NCBI RefSeq assembly: GCF_017368795.1
Contig: NZ_JAFNLL010000026.1
Location: forward strand, 1-64,000
Direction of reading: 5' to 3'
Source: Arthrobacter cavernae
GTDB lineage: Bacteria; Actinomycetota; Actinomycetes; Actinomycetales; Micrococcaceae
DNA: 64,000 nucleotides
Shown here: one piece after another, positions 44,238 to 52,172 of the stretch
How the letters are laid out: every line of letters begins with the position of its first letter
Numbering within the stretch: position 1 is the first letter of the stretch
Notes under the pieces: model-generated
Databases searched by the model: none
The model's input: the letters and a program-made list of their open reading frames with translations, nothing else
What the model was told of the DNA's origin: nothing
Translations under genes and position numbers: made by a program

Positions 44238-44600
44238 ATGGAAATCGCAAAGCCCACCGAAGCTGACAAGGAGCAGTTCAAGACGCTGCTGGCAGGGCTG
44301 CCGGGTGTCGAGATCAAAGCGATGTTCGGGAACCTGGGCGCCTTCGTCAACGGGAACATGTTCGCCGGGCTGTTCGGCTCGACCGTCGGACTGCGCCTCT
44401 CGGATGCGGACCGCGAAGAGCTGACGGCCAGCAGCGAGACGCTGCCCTTCGGCCCGGCTGGACGGCCCATGGCCGGCTACGTCGGGCTGCCCGTTCAGGA
44501 CCCGGCCGCGAAGATCGAGTCGTGGGCGGCCCGGGCGCTGGACCACGTTGCAACGCTGCCACCCAAGGCGCCCAAGAGCCCCAAGCCGAAAAAGAGCTGA
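44238..44600 (+). CDS. TfoX N-terminal domain protein
   Basis: 120 residues. TfoX_N signature: FKTLLAGLPGVEIKAMFGNLGAFVNGNMFAGLFGSTVGLRLSDADREEL, then PMAGYVGLPVQDPAAKIESWAARALDHVATLPPK, with a Lys/Pro-rich tail. The family shares the fold of the competence regulator TfoX, but stand-alone N-terminal proteins of this kind have no known function. Convergent with the alpha/beta hydrolase gene. Confidence 0.85.
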   Translation: MEIAKPTEADKEQFKTLLAGLPGVEIKAMFGNLGAFVNGNMFAGLFGSTVGLRLSDADREELTASSETLPFGPAGRPMAGYVGLPVQDPAAKIESWAARALDHVATLPPKAPKSPKPKKS

Positions 44601-44626
44601 CGACGGCGGGACGCCCCGCCGTCGTC
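44599..44626. terminator. GACGACGGCGGGA-family palindrome (copy 3)
   Basis: GACGACGGCGGG (44599-44610), four bases, CCCGCCGTCGTC (44615-44626). The left arm overlaps the TfoX-like stop codon. Convergent genes flank it. Confidence 0.65.
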
Positions 44627-44645
44627 GGCAGTGCTCCTCGTCGCT

Positions 44646-45461
44646 TCACGCCCTCTCGCTGCCCTGGACGAACGAGGTTATCCGTGACCACATTTCCGGA
44701 GCGTTGGAGTACATGGGGAAGTGCGCGCTGTGCGATATCTCGGCCAGCTCCACACCCTTTTTTGTCAGGAGATCCAGGTAGGACAGCGTGTTGTTCTGCG
44801 CGCCGTACATGTACATCCGGGGGAACGGAAGGGCGAGGAAGCGGTCCAGGAGGTTTCCGTTGTCGGACAGCTCCACCATGGATTCAAAGATGGGCCTGAC
44901 GGCACCGGCCCGCACCTTGTGGGGCAGGCTTGCCGCGTAGAGGCTGCTGGAGAAGTACCGGGATTTCCATACGCGGTCCTGGAAGTCCCTGAAGAAGTCC
45001 TCGGGGTCCGGGTGCGGGTGGCTGATGATCTGCCGGCTGAGGAAGCAGTCTTCGGGTGCCACGTTTCCCTCGATGTCGATGAAACTGACCACACGTGACG
45101 GGTCCTGGTCGGCCAGCAGCAGCGCGGTCAGCCCGCCCATGGAGTGTCCCACGAGGTGGAACCGGCCGATGTTCTTGGACCGCAGGACTTCAAGGGCCAC
45201 GGACACCAGGAACGGCACCGAAATGGCACCAAGGTCGGAGCAGGTGGTGGCCCCGCACCCCGGTGCGTCGTACGCCAGTACAGGACGGTCGGCGAGGGCT
45301 TCCTGTTGGATGACGTCTGCGTAGTCCTCCTTGGTGGACCCGAAGCCGTGTAGGAACACCAACGGGATGCCCGTGCCGGCGCGGTACATGCCCGCAATCT
45401 CGAGGTCGGTGCCCCCGATGGTGACCGGGAGCCTGAACGATTCGAGCTTGTTCGCGGTCAC
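44646..45461 (-). CDS. Alpha/beta hydrolase of the RraA operon
   Basis: 271 residues: PLVFLHGFGSTKEDYADVI, nucleophile elbow FHLVGHSMGGLTALLLA and the late His in AEISHSAHFPMYSNAPEMW. A Ser-Asp/Glu-His hydrolase of unknown substrate. GTG start overlapping the aminotransferase stop by 4 bp, so it belongs to the minus-strand operon with the aminotransferase and the three RraA-type genes, as its last member. Confidence 0.88.
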   Translation of the reverse strand: MTANKLESFRLPVTIGGTDLEIAGMYRAGTGIPLVFLHGFGSTKEDYADVIQQEALADRPVLAYDAPGCGATTCSDLGAISVPFLVSVALEVLRSKNIGRFHLVGHSMGGLTALLLADQDPSRVVSFIDIEGNVAPEDCFLSRQIISHPHPDPEDFFRDFQDRVWKSRYFSSSLYAASLPHKVRAGAVRPIFESMVELSDNGNLLDRFLALPFPRMYMYGAQNNTLSYLDLLTKKGVELAEISHSAHFPMYSNAPEMWSRITSFVQGSERA

Positions 45462-46618
45462 AGGAAGTCCCTTACTGCTGTTTCGAAGCGGCGCAGCCCT
45501 TCCTTCAGGCTGGCATGGTCGGTGGCGAACGAGAGCCGCACATGGCCTTCACCGGAAGGGCCAAACTCGCTGCCGGAGCGGACCGCCACTCCGGCCTGGG
45601 CAAAGCGGGCCGCCATCTCGTCTGAGGATAGCCGCGACTCGATGCGCGGGAACGCGTAGAAGGCTCCCTGCGGTGCAAGGACCTCGACGCCGGGAATCCC
45701 CTTGAGTGCCTCCAGAACCAGATCGCGGCGCTCCTGATAGGAGGCCGTCGCGGCGCGAAGATCGGCGTCGGGCGTCCCCAACGCCGTCAGCGCCGCGTCC
45801 TGGACGAAGGTGTTCAGTGGGCCGTTGATGGTGCGGTGGATCAGGTTGATCTTGTCGGCAACCGGGCCGGAGGCCACCACGTACCCAAGCCGCCATCCGG
45901 TCATGGCATAGGTCTTGGAGAACGTGCTGCAGTAGACCACCTGGCCGGAAACACCGGCAAGGTCCAGGGCTGACACCAGCTCCAGTCCGTCAAAGACGAT
46001 GCTCCCGTAGGCCTCGTCGGAGAGGAGCAACAGGTCTGGATTCTCTGCCAGAAGGGCGCCAACCCCGGCAAGATCAGCGGCCGAATACACGCGGCCGGTG
46101 GGGTTGCCCGGGTTGCACAGGATGACCATGCGCGCCGTCGGGGCTTCCCGGCGCAGGGTGTCCAGGTCCAGCGAGCCGTCCGGATTGGCGGCGACCCACA
46201 CTACGTCCGCTCCGACCATGGCCGCGTGGTCCGCGTAGAGCGAATACGTCGGTTCGGGGATCAACACGCGCTCGCCGGGCCCCACCAGCGCCAGCATCGA
46301 CGCCGCGAGGCCGGCGCTGCCGCCGTGGGTCAGGACCACCTCCCGTGGCGTCGTGGGCCGGGCATGCTCCGCGGCGATCTTTTCGGCAAGGGCTTCCCGC
46401 AGCGCGGGCGCGCCGGTCATGGGGGAGTACCGCGTCCGTCCCTCAACCAGGGAACGGACGGCGGCCTCGACAACCGCGGTGGGGGTGCCGGCGTCGGGCT
46501 CTCCCATGGCGAGCGAGATGGCACCGGGGGCCGCCGCGCCCAAGGTGGCGGGGCGGCGGCTGGATGCCGCGATGCGCTCGGCGGCGCCCAGGTTTGCGTT
46601 AGCAGTGATGGTGTTCAA
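45458..46618 (-). CDS. Pyridoxal-phosphate aminotransferase (class I/II)
   Basis: 386 residues from TTG 46618 with GGAAGAAG upstream. Motifs: ISLAMGEPDAGTPTAVVEAAVRSL, THGGSAGLAASMLALVGPGERVLIPEPTYSLY, LCNPGNPTGRVYSAADL, LLLSDEAYGSIVFDG (PLP Asp/Tyr) and STFSKTYAMTGWRLGYV with the PLP Lys, then a final GHVRLSFA Arg. Amino donor unknown. Its place between hydrolase and RraA-like aldolase genes suggests it makes the 2-oxo acid the aldolases cleave. Confidence 0.92.
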   Translation of the reverse strand: MNTITANANLGAAERIAASSRRPATLGAAAPGAISLAMGEPDAGTPTAVVEAAVRSLVEGRTRYSPMTGAPALREALAEKIAAEHARPTTPREVVLTHGGSAGLAASMLALVGPGERVLIPEPTYSLYADHAAMVGADVVWVAANPDGSLDLDTLRREAPTARMVILCNPGNPTGRVYSAADLAGVGALLAENPDLLLLSDEAYGSIVFDGLELVSALDLAGVSGQVVYCSTFSKTYAMTGWRLGYVVASGPVADKINLIHRTINGPLNTFVQDAALTALGTPDADLRAATASYQERRDLVLEALKGIPGVEVLAPQGAFYAFPRIESRLSSDEMAARFAQAGVAVRSGSEFGPSGEGHVRLSFATDHASLKEGLRRFETAVRDFL

Positions 46619-46632
46619 GATACTTCTTCCGA

Positions 46633-47223
46633 TCAGAGCGAGTAGATCTCGAGGGTGGTTTTGCCGGTGCTGATCTCGGCGAGGAAGCGCTGCTCGTCGG
46701 CCACCCGCTCATCGGCTTTGTCCAGGACCGTGTCCGCTGCGTCGCGGGGAAGGACCACGACGCCGTCGGAGTCGCCCACCACCAAGTCGCCGCTGCGGAC
46801 GGTCAGGCCGCCCACGCGCACCGGGGAGGAGAAGTCGCCCGCGTAGTCCTTGGCGGTGCCGACCACGGTGATGCTGCGGGAGAAGACGGGGAAGTCCATC
46901 TGGGCCATTTCGTCGCTGTCGCGGACGCCGCCGTCGATCACCAGTCCGGCGATGCCACGGTGCTGGGCCGCGGCGGCGAGGATTTCGCCCCAGTGGCCGT
47001 GCTCGGCGCCCTGCATGTCAACCACCAGGACGCTGCCCGCCGGTGCTTTCAGGACCGCGTGGTGCAGGGCGAGGTTGTCCCCGCCCACGCCCCGGACGGT
47101 GAAGGCAGGCCCGGCCACCTTGGCGCCGCGCCATGCCGGCTTCAGCCCTGGATCGCAGGCGCAGGGCAGTTTGGATGCTTCGTACAGGGTGGCCGAGGAA
47201 TGTCCCCGGGCTGCGTTGTTCAC
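46633..47223 (-). CDS. RraA family aldolase-like protein, paralogue 1
   Basis: 196 residues from GTG 47223, with GGAGG upstream and overlapping the stop of paralogue 2. RraA/4-hydroxy-4-methyl-2-oxoglutarate aldolase motifs: AKVAGPAFTVRGVGGDN, GSVLVVDMQGAEHGHWGEILAAAAQHRGIAGLVIDGGVRDSDEMAQMDFPVFSRS and VRSGDLVVGDSDGVVVLPRD. GGxRD and GDxDG match the metal site. The HGHWGE segment differs from the NDG(x)TDVxxWGG of paralogues 2 and 3, so the substrate may differ. Confidence 0.9.
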   Translation of the reverse strand: MNNAARGHSSATLYEASKLPCACDPGLKPAWRGAKVAGPAFTVRGVGGDNLALHHAVLKAPAGSVLVVDMQGAEHGHWGEILAAAAQHRGIAGLVIDGGVRDSDEMAQMDFPVFSRSITVVGTAKDYAGDFSSPVRVGGLTVRSGDLVVGDSDGVVVLPRDAADTVLDKADERVADEQRFLAEISTGKTTLEIYSL

Positions 47224-47885
47224 TTGTTCCTCCACTGAAGGTCGTGGTAGCCGAGGTCCTTGCGGGCCTGGACCAGGGTGGCGCCGCTCTTGACGGAGGC
47301 GACGATGCGGGCCTCGGTGTCCTCGATCCTTTCGGCGATCCCTGCGATCTCGGCGGCGCGGGCCTGCGGCACGGCCAGGGCGCCGTCGGCGTCGGCGCAG
47401 ATGATGTCCGACGGCGAGATGCGGACGTCGTTGATGGTGACTTCGGTTTGGACGGCCACGAGCTGGACGCGGTCCTTGCCGGTGCGCATGAACCTGCCGC
47501 GGCTGAAGAGCGGGTAGTTCTGCTGCAGGGACGTGGAGATGTCCCGGCAGACGCCGTTGATGACGGTTCCGGCGATGCCGTGCTCGGCGGCGACCGCGGT
47601 CATGATGCCGCCCCAGACCGTGACGTCGGTGCGTCCGTCGTTGTCGATGACGATCACGGCGCCCGGCGGGACGTCGTCCAGGAAGTCGCCCACGCTGCCG
47701 CGGGACTTGCCGGCCGGTGCGTATTGGACGGTGAAGGCCGGTCCGGTGGCCCGGAAATCGTACGTCAGGCCGGCCAGGCCGTGGAGCGTGCCGTGGAGGC
47801 CAAGGGAGTCCATGGCGTCCGAAATGGATGCGGTGGGCAGAGCTGCCAGGCGGTCGATGACGCTGGCTTCGGTGGTGGTGTTCAT
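47220..47885 (-). CDS. RraA family aldolase-like protein, paralogue 2
   Basis: 221 residues. LAALPTASISDAMDSLGLHGTLHGLAGL opens it. GAVIVIDNDGRTDVTVWGGIMTAVAAEHGIAGTVINGVCRDISTSLQQNYPLFSRG has GxCRD in place of GGxRD, and ISPSDIICADADGALAVP completes the metal site. The ATG shares one base with the stop of paralogue 3 (TGATG). RraA-fold enzymes split 4-hydroxy-4-methyl- or 4-carboxy-4-hydroxy-2-oxo acids to pyruvate and a second oxo acid. Confidence 0.9.
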   Translation of the reverse strand: MNTTTEASVIDRLAALPTASISDAMDSLGLHGTLHGLAGLTYDFRATGPAFTVQYAPAGKSRGSVGDFLDDVPPGAVIVIDNDGRTDVTVWGGIMTAVAAEHGIAGTVINGVCRDISTSLQQNYPLFSRGRFMRTGKDRVQLVAVQTEVTINDVRISPSDIICADADGALAVPQARAAEIAGIAERIEDTEARIVASVKSGATLVQARKDLGYHDLQWRNK

Positions 47886-48580
47886 CAGTGTTCCTCTGTG
47901 ATTCCGGATTCGGGGGTTCCGGTTTCGGGGGTTCCTGCCAGGCGCGTGTCGCGCATGGCTTCGTGAAGCGCGACGCCGGCTCGCAGCTCGGCGGCGATTG
48001 CTTGCTCGCGTGCGGCCACGCCTTGTGCGCGTTCCAGCACCTCTTCGAGGTGGCTGTGGGGGACAACCGCGACGCCGGTCTCGTCTGCCAGGACCAGGTC
48101 GCCGGGGGTGACGGTCACCCCGCCGAGCCGGACGGGTTCGCCGGTGGAGCGCTGCTGCAGCCGGCCGCGGGCGGTGGCGGGAATGCGGCCCTTGGCGAAG
48201 ACGGGAAAGCCGATGTCCCGGGCCTCGTGGACGTCCCGGCACGCGCCGTCGGCAACGACGCCGAGGACGCCGTTCAGGGAGGCGCCCAGGCTGAGCAGTC
48301 CGCCCCAGCAGGACACGTCCGTGCGGCCATCGTTGGCCACGACGATCACGTTGGTCTCATCGGCGCCGGCCACGGCGGTCGCTCCGATGTGGGCGCCGGA
48401 CGGGCTTGGGACATAGGGCTCGAGCTGGACGGTCACGGCGAAACCGACGATCTTCGGCGTGCCCCACACCGGCAGGAAGCCTGCCTGGCCCGGAGGAAGG
48501 CCGAGCGCGTCAAGGGCGTCCGACACGGCTGCCGAATCCAGGGCTGCGTAGTGTTCCAGAAGAGCTGTTTGCGAAGTCAT
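47885..48580 (-). CDS. RraA family aldolase-like protein, paralogue 3
   Basis: 231 residues from the ATG at 48580; first gene of the operon. LDSAAVSDALDALGLPPGQAGFLPVW, VIVVANDGRTDVSCWGGLLSLGASLNGVLGVVADGACRDVHEARDIGFPVFAKG and VTPGDLVLADETGVAVVP. In the last motif GDxDG is changed to ADETG, retaining the acidic residue. The C-terminal tail is a Gly/Thr/Glu repeat (GTPETGTPESG). Transcribed divergently from the LysR gene. Confidence 0.9.
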   Translation of the reverse strand: MTSQTALLEHYAALDSAAVSDALDALGLPPGQAGFLPVWGTPKIVGFAVTVQLEPYVPSPSGAHIGATAVAGADETNVIVVANDGRTDVSCWGGLLSLGASLNGVLGVVADGACRDVHEARDIGFPVFAKGRIPATARGRLQQRSTGEPVRLGGVTVTPGDLVLADETGVAVVPHSHLEEVLERAQGVAAREQAIAAELRAGVALHEAMRDTRLAGTPETGTPESGITEEH

Positions 48581-48605
48581 GCTTCCAGTAGACAGGCGCC
48601 GATCG

Positions 48606-48630
48606 ATATAGTGAAGGTCTGGTTCTATAT
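48606..48630. promoter_or_regulatory. Putative LysR binding site
   Basis: ATATAG (48606-48611), 13 bases, CTATAT (48625-48630), an inverted repeat of T-N11-A character in the 74-bp gap between the divergent RraA operon and LysR gene. Confidence 0.5.
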
Positions 48631-48654
48631 AGCTGGAAGAGGAATAGCGACTCA

Positions 48655-49548
48655 ATGATCGAGGTGCGCCAAGCAAGATACTTCGCTGCCGTCGCGGAAG
48701 AACTGCACTTTGGGCGCGCAGCCGAGCGGCTCAACATGTCACAGCCGCCGCTGAGCCAGGCCATCCTGCAGCTTGAACGCCAGCTCGGAACGGAACTGCT
48801 GACCCGGTCCAGCCGCTCGGTGCTGCTGACGGACGCCGGAAAGCTGTTCCTGGATGAATGCCGGCTGCTGGTGCAGGCCTCCGAGCGGGCCGCGGAGGTA
48901 GCCGCCCGGGCCAAGTCCGGCATGGCGGGCACGCTGCGGATCGGTTCGGTGACCTCGGCCTTTGACCGGGTGCTGCCGGAGGTGCTGGAGCGCTTCCGGA
49001 ACGACTGGCCCGACGTCGAGCTGCAGGTCTCGGAAATCGATACGCACCATGGCCGGGACCGGCTGCTGCGGCGCGAGCTGGACGTTGCGATCATCCGGCA
49101 GTCGGGATCTGAACGCGGGCTCAGCTCGGTGCCCTTGCACCGGGACCGCTTCGTCATCGCCCTCCCCGCCTCGCATCCCCTGGCGGGCGAACAGGGGGCG
49201 GTGGATCTGGCCCGGTTCCGGGATGACAGCTGGGTGTGGCTGCCCCGCGCCATTTCGCCCGACTACCACGACGAGATGGTGGCCGCCTGCCGCCGGGCCG
49301 GGTTCAGCCCGCAGGCCAAGCACTTCGCCAACTCGATCCAGTCGCAGCTGGCTATGGTGGGCTGCGGACTGGGCGTCACCCTGGCGCCGAACTCGTCCAT
49401 CGGCGTGGCCCAGCACGGTTCCGTGGCCCGCGAACTCTCCGAGCGCGTGGACCTGGTGGAGCTGTCCCTGGTCAGCCGGGCCGGCGAGCCGGAGCCCATC
49501 ACCCGGCACTTCATCGCCTGCGCACAGCAAAGCGCCGGCGGCGATTAA
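48655..49548 (+). CDS. LysR family transcriptional regulator
   Basis: 297 residues. HTH: VRQARYFAAVAEELHFGRAAERLNMSQPPLSQAILQLERQLGTELLTRSSRSVLLTDAGKLFL (~3-65). The effector domain starts GTLRIGSVTSAFDRVLPEVLERFR. The HTH resembles the BenM/CatM/AlsR-like group. GGAA lies upstream of the ATG. It is divergent from the three-RraA operon and likely activates it on sensing a pathway intermediate. Confidence 0.93.
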   Translation: MIEVRQARYFAAVAEELHFGRAAERLNMSQPPLSQAILQLERQLGTELLTRSSRSVLLTDAGKLFLDECRLLVQASERAAEVAARAKSGMAGTLRIGSVTSAFDRVLPEVLERFRNDWPDVELQVSEIDTHHGRDRLLRRELDVAIIRQSGSERGLSSVPLHRDRFVIALPASHPLAGEQGAVDLARFRDDSWVWLPRAISPDYHDEMVAACRRAGFSPQAKHFANSIQSQLAMVGCGLGVTLAPNSSIGVAQHGSVARELSERVDLVELSLVSRAGEPEPITRHFIACAQQSAGGD

Positions 49549-49651
49549 TCGAGACAGCAAGCGGACGACGGCGGCGGCGTTTGTTGGCGTTGGATGGTCC
49601 AGGCCTGGCGCGCTACAGCCTGAACGCCACCGGGAAAGATAGAGTGTCACG

Positions 49652-50428
49652 GTGAAGATTGCCCTGGCCCCCGACGGCGCCGAGCTCGCTTGGGCCGAAG
49701 AAGGCGAGGGCGAGCCCCTGCTCCTGATCGCCGGCCAGGCAACGGCCATGGACGGTTGGGGCCCGACGGCGGAAGCCTTGTCCCGCTATCACCGCGTCAT
49801 CCGCTTTGATCACCGGGGGATCGGCGCCAGCGGCGACGGCGATGCCGGGCGCTACAGCACGAGGCTGCTCGCCGCCGATGCGGCCGCCGTCTTGGACGCC
49901 GCGAACGTCGATGCGGCCCATGTGTACGGCCATTCCATGGGAGGAAGAATCGCCCAATGGCTGGCCATCGACCATCCGCACAGGGTGCGCGCGCTGATCC
50001 TCGCCGCAACGAGCGGCGGGAAACTCTCCAGGGCCGGGCCCACCCAGGCCGCCATGGAAGCGCTGGTCAGCGGCGATGCCGCGCGGCTGGAACCCCTGTT
50101 CTTTGACCCGGAATGGGCACTGAACCACCCTGACGCAGTACGCACCTTCTTCAACTCACGGGCCTCCGCCTGGGCCAAGGCACGCCATTTCCGGGCGAGC
50201 CGCGATCACGACGCGTGGGGCGAGCTCGGCTCCATCCAGTCGCCCACCCTCATCCTCCACGGCACCGACGACGCGCTGACACCCCTGCCCAACGCCGTCG
50301 AACTCCACCGGCACATCCGCCGATCCACGCTGGTCAAGGTTCCCGGCGCCGGCCACGGCCTCCATCTGGACCATCCGGAGACCATCGAATGGATCCGGCA
50401 GTTCATCGCGGCCAAAGCACCCCGCTGA
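49652..50428 (+). CDS. Alpha/beta fold hydrolase
   Basis: 258 residues: LLLIAGQATAMDGWGPTAEAL, FDHRGIGASGDGDAGRYSTRLLAADAAAVLD, nucleophile VYGHSMGGRIAQWLA, acid LILHGTDDALTPL and His AGHGLHLDHPE. The DHRGxGxS and GHSMGG patterns are of the 3-oxoadipate enol-lactonase/haloperoxidase-like group. Substrate unknown. Stands alone between the LysR gene and the convergent epoxide-hydrolase-like gene. Confidence 0.9.
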   Translation: MKIALAPDGAELAWAEEGEGEPLLLIAGQATAMDGWGPTAEALSRYHRVIRFDHRGIGASGDGDAGRYSTRLLAADAAAVLDAANVDAAHVYGHSMGGRIAQWLAIDHPHRVRALILAATSGGKLSRAGPTQAAMEALVSGDAARLEPLFFDPEWALNHPDAVRTFFNSRASAWAKARHFRASRDHDAWGELGSIQSPTLILHGTDDALTPLPNAVELHRHIRRSTLVKVPGAGHGLHLDHPETIEWIRQFIAAKAPR

Positions 50429-50445
50429 CGCAAGCTACTCGCAGA

Positions 50446-51600
50446 TTAGCGGAGGCCGCGGAAGAAGGTGCGCACATCGTCCACTAGGAGATCGGGGACC
50501 TCCATGGCCGGAAAGTGGCCGCCGCGCTCGAATTCCGACCAGTGGATGACGTTGTTGTCGCGCTCGGCAATGCTGCGGATCCCGAAGTCGCCGGGGAACA
50601 CCGCCACCCCGGAGGGCACCTCGGACCGTTGTTCCTGCTGCCCCCAGCTGGCCTGGCCCTCCTTGTAGAGCCGCGCCGCCGACGTGGCCGTGCCGGTGAG
50701 CCAGTACACGCTGACGTTGGTGAGCATCAAGTCGCGATCAACGGCGTCCTCGGGCAGTTCGGCGGCGGGATCGGTCCATTCCTTGAATTTTTCGACGATC
50801 CAGGCGAGCTGCCCTGCGGGCGAGTCGGAGAGCCCGACGCCGAGCGTCTGGGGCCGCGTGGATTGGATAATCGCGTAGCCCGTGCCATCCTGCATCTGCC
50901 ATTGCATGCCTGCGAGGCGCGCCTGCTCGGCGTCGCTCAGACCGGCCAGCTCTGCCGGATCTCCCGAGGGGAACCCCAGGCTGCCGTTGACGTGGACGCC
51001 CACAACGTGTTCGGAGTCGATGCGGCCCAGCATCGGTGAGATCACCGAACCGGTGTCGCCACCTTGGGCGCCGTACCTCTCGTAGCCGAGCCGGCCCATC
51101 AGCACCGCCCAGGCGCGGGCGATCCGGGCCATGTCCCAGCCTGTCTCCCGGGTCGGCCCGGAGAACCCGAACCCGGGCATGGACGGTGCGACGACGTGGA
51201 ACGCGTCGGCGGGGTCGCCGCCATGGGCGCGGGGATCCGTGAGCGGTCCGATGATGTCCATGAACTCAACGATCGAGCCAGGCCAGCCGTGGGTAATGAT
51301 GAGCGGCAGCGCGTCCGGCTCGGGGGAACGCACGTGCATGAAGTGAATGTTCTGTCCGTCGATGGTGGTGGTGAACTGCGGGAAGTTGTTGAGCTTCGCC
51401 TCGTACTTGCGCCAGTCGTAGGAGGTCCGCCAGTACTCGGCCAGCCCCTTCAGGTAGCTGATGGGGACGCCGTAGGCCCAGCCGACGCCGGGCAGTTCAT
51501 CGGGCCAGCGGGTGTTGGCCAGCCGGTCATTCAGTGCGGTCAGCTCGGCTTGCGGGATCTGGATGCGGAAGGGTCGGATGTCAGCGCCGTCGATTTCCAT
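50446..51600 (-). CDS. Epoxide hydrolase family protein (EHN domain)
   Basis: 384 residues from the ATG at 51600. The N-terminal EHN domain is [58 protein letters not shown]. The hydrolase domain has the oxyanion [19 protein letters not shown], nucleophile Asp in [14 protein letters not shown] (GGDxG), and the late His in [21 protein letters not shown]. This is the juvenile-hormone/microsomal epoxide hydrolase type; many actinobacterial members have unknown substrates. Confidence 0.9.
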   Translation of the reverse strand: MEIDGADIRPFRIQIPQAELTALNDRLANTRWPDELPGVGWAYGVPISYLKGLAEYWRTSYDWRKYEAKLNNFPQFTTTIDGQNIHFMHVRSPEPDALPLIITHGWPGSIVEFMDIIGPLTDPRAHGGDPADAFHVVAPSMPGFGFSGPTRETGWDMARIARAWAVLMGRLGYERYGAQGGDTGSVISPMLGRIDSEHVVGVHVNGSLGFPSGDPAELAGLSDAEQARLAGMQWQMQDGTGYAIIQSTRPQTLGVGLSDSPAGQLAWIVEKFKEWTDPAAELPEDAVDRDLMLTNVSVYWLTGTATSAARLYKEGQASWGQQEQRSEVPSGVAVFPGDFGIRSIAERDNNVIHWSEFERGGHFPAMEVPDLLVDDVRTFFRGLR

Positions 51601-51685
51601 GGGCTCGACGATACCGGGCCTTGCGGACAATTACTGTCCTCATGGGACGTCAATCTGCTGGTGACGTCGATGCCGAATTGAACAC

Positions 51686-51715
51686 GGACGACGGCGAAAC
51701 CTCCCGCCGTCGTCC
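51686..51715. repeat. GACGACGGCGGGA-family palindrome (copy 4, one arm altered)
   Basis: GGACGACGGCG (51686-51696), eight bases (GAAACCTCC region), CGCCGTCGTCC (51705-51715). The left arm has GCGAAA where other copies have GCGGGA. Both neighbours are on the minus strand, so it sits after the ArsR gene's 3' end. Confidence 0.6.
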
Positions 51716-51767
51716 GCTTGCGTGAAGTGCCTCGCGTCCCAGCTGCCGCTCCCCTGAACTCGCGTTT

Positions 51768-52070
51768 TTAGCTCGCGTTGAGGACGGCCTGGAGGAGGCC
51801 GGGAAAGCGTCGGTCCAGGTCCTCGCGGCGGAGCGTGCTGTTGATCGACGTTCCGCAGTACTGCTGCTCGATCAGGCCCGCCTCACGCAGGACGCGGAAA
51901 TGGTGGGTGGAAGTCGACTTGCTCACCGGAAGGTCAAAGGACACGCAGGCCTGCGCTGCGTCCGCATTCGCGAGCTGCTTCACGATCATGAGCCGGACCG
52001 GATCGGCCAGCGCCGCAAGGACGGTGTCTATTTGGAGGCCGTCTCGGGAGGGGTGGGTCAGGATGCGCAC
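51768..52070 (-). CDS. ArsR family regulator
   Basis: 100 residues from GTG 52070. Winged helix: VLAALADPVRLMIVKQLANADAAQACVSFDLPVSKSTSTHHFRVLREAGLIEQQYCGTS. A single Cys pair element (ACVS) does not form a typical metal site, so a redox or organic effector is more likely. Divergent from the old-yellow-enzyme gene with a palindrome between them; probably represses it and itself. Confidence 0.9.
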   Translation of the reverse strand: MRILTHPSRDGLQIDTVLAALADPVRLMIVKQLANADAAQACVSFDLPVSKSTSTHHFRVLREAGLIEQQYCGTSINSTLRREDLDRRFPGLLQAVLNAS

Positions 52071-52093
52071 CCCACCATTCTCTCATTCGAACG

Positions 52094-52117
52094 GTACTAC
52101 GACGCATTTCGTAGTAC
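52094..52117. promoter_or_regulatory. ArsR operator between divergent genes
   Basis: GTACTACGA (52094-52102), six bases, TCGTAGTAC (52109-52117): a perfect 9-bp inverted repeat between the ArsR and old-yellow-enzyme starts. Confidence 0.7.
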
Positions 52118-52172
52118 GTTTGTGACCGTACTATGCTTGCCGTGAAAGAGATTGCCGCGCTGAGGAGTACTT

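Noticed and set aside
46633..48066. One long 477-codon minus-strand frame covering paralogues 1 and 2 of the RraA genes
   Set aside because: Only its last part is real (paralogue 1). The first part is Arg/His-rich and out of frame with paralogue 2, which has its own start, stop and motifs.
49561..49585. Further copy of the GACGACGGCGG palindrome family
   Set aside because: Only one arm is present; no complementary arm follows.
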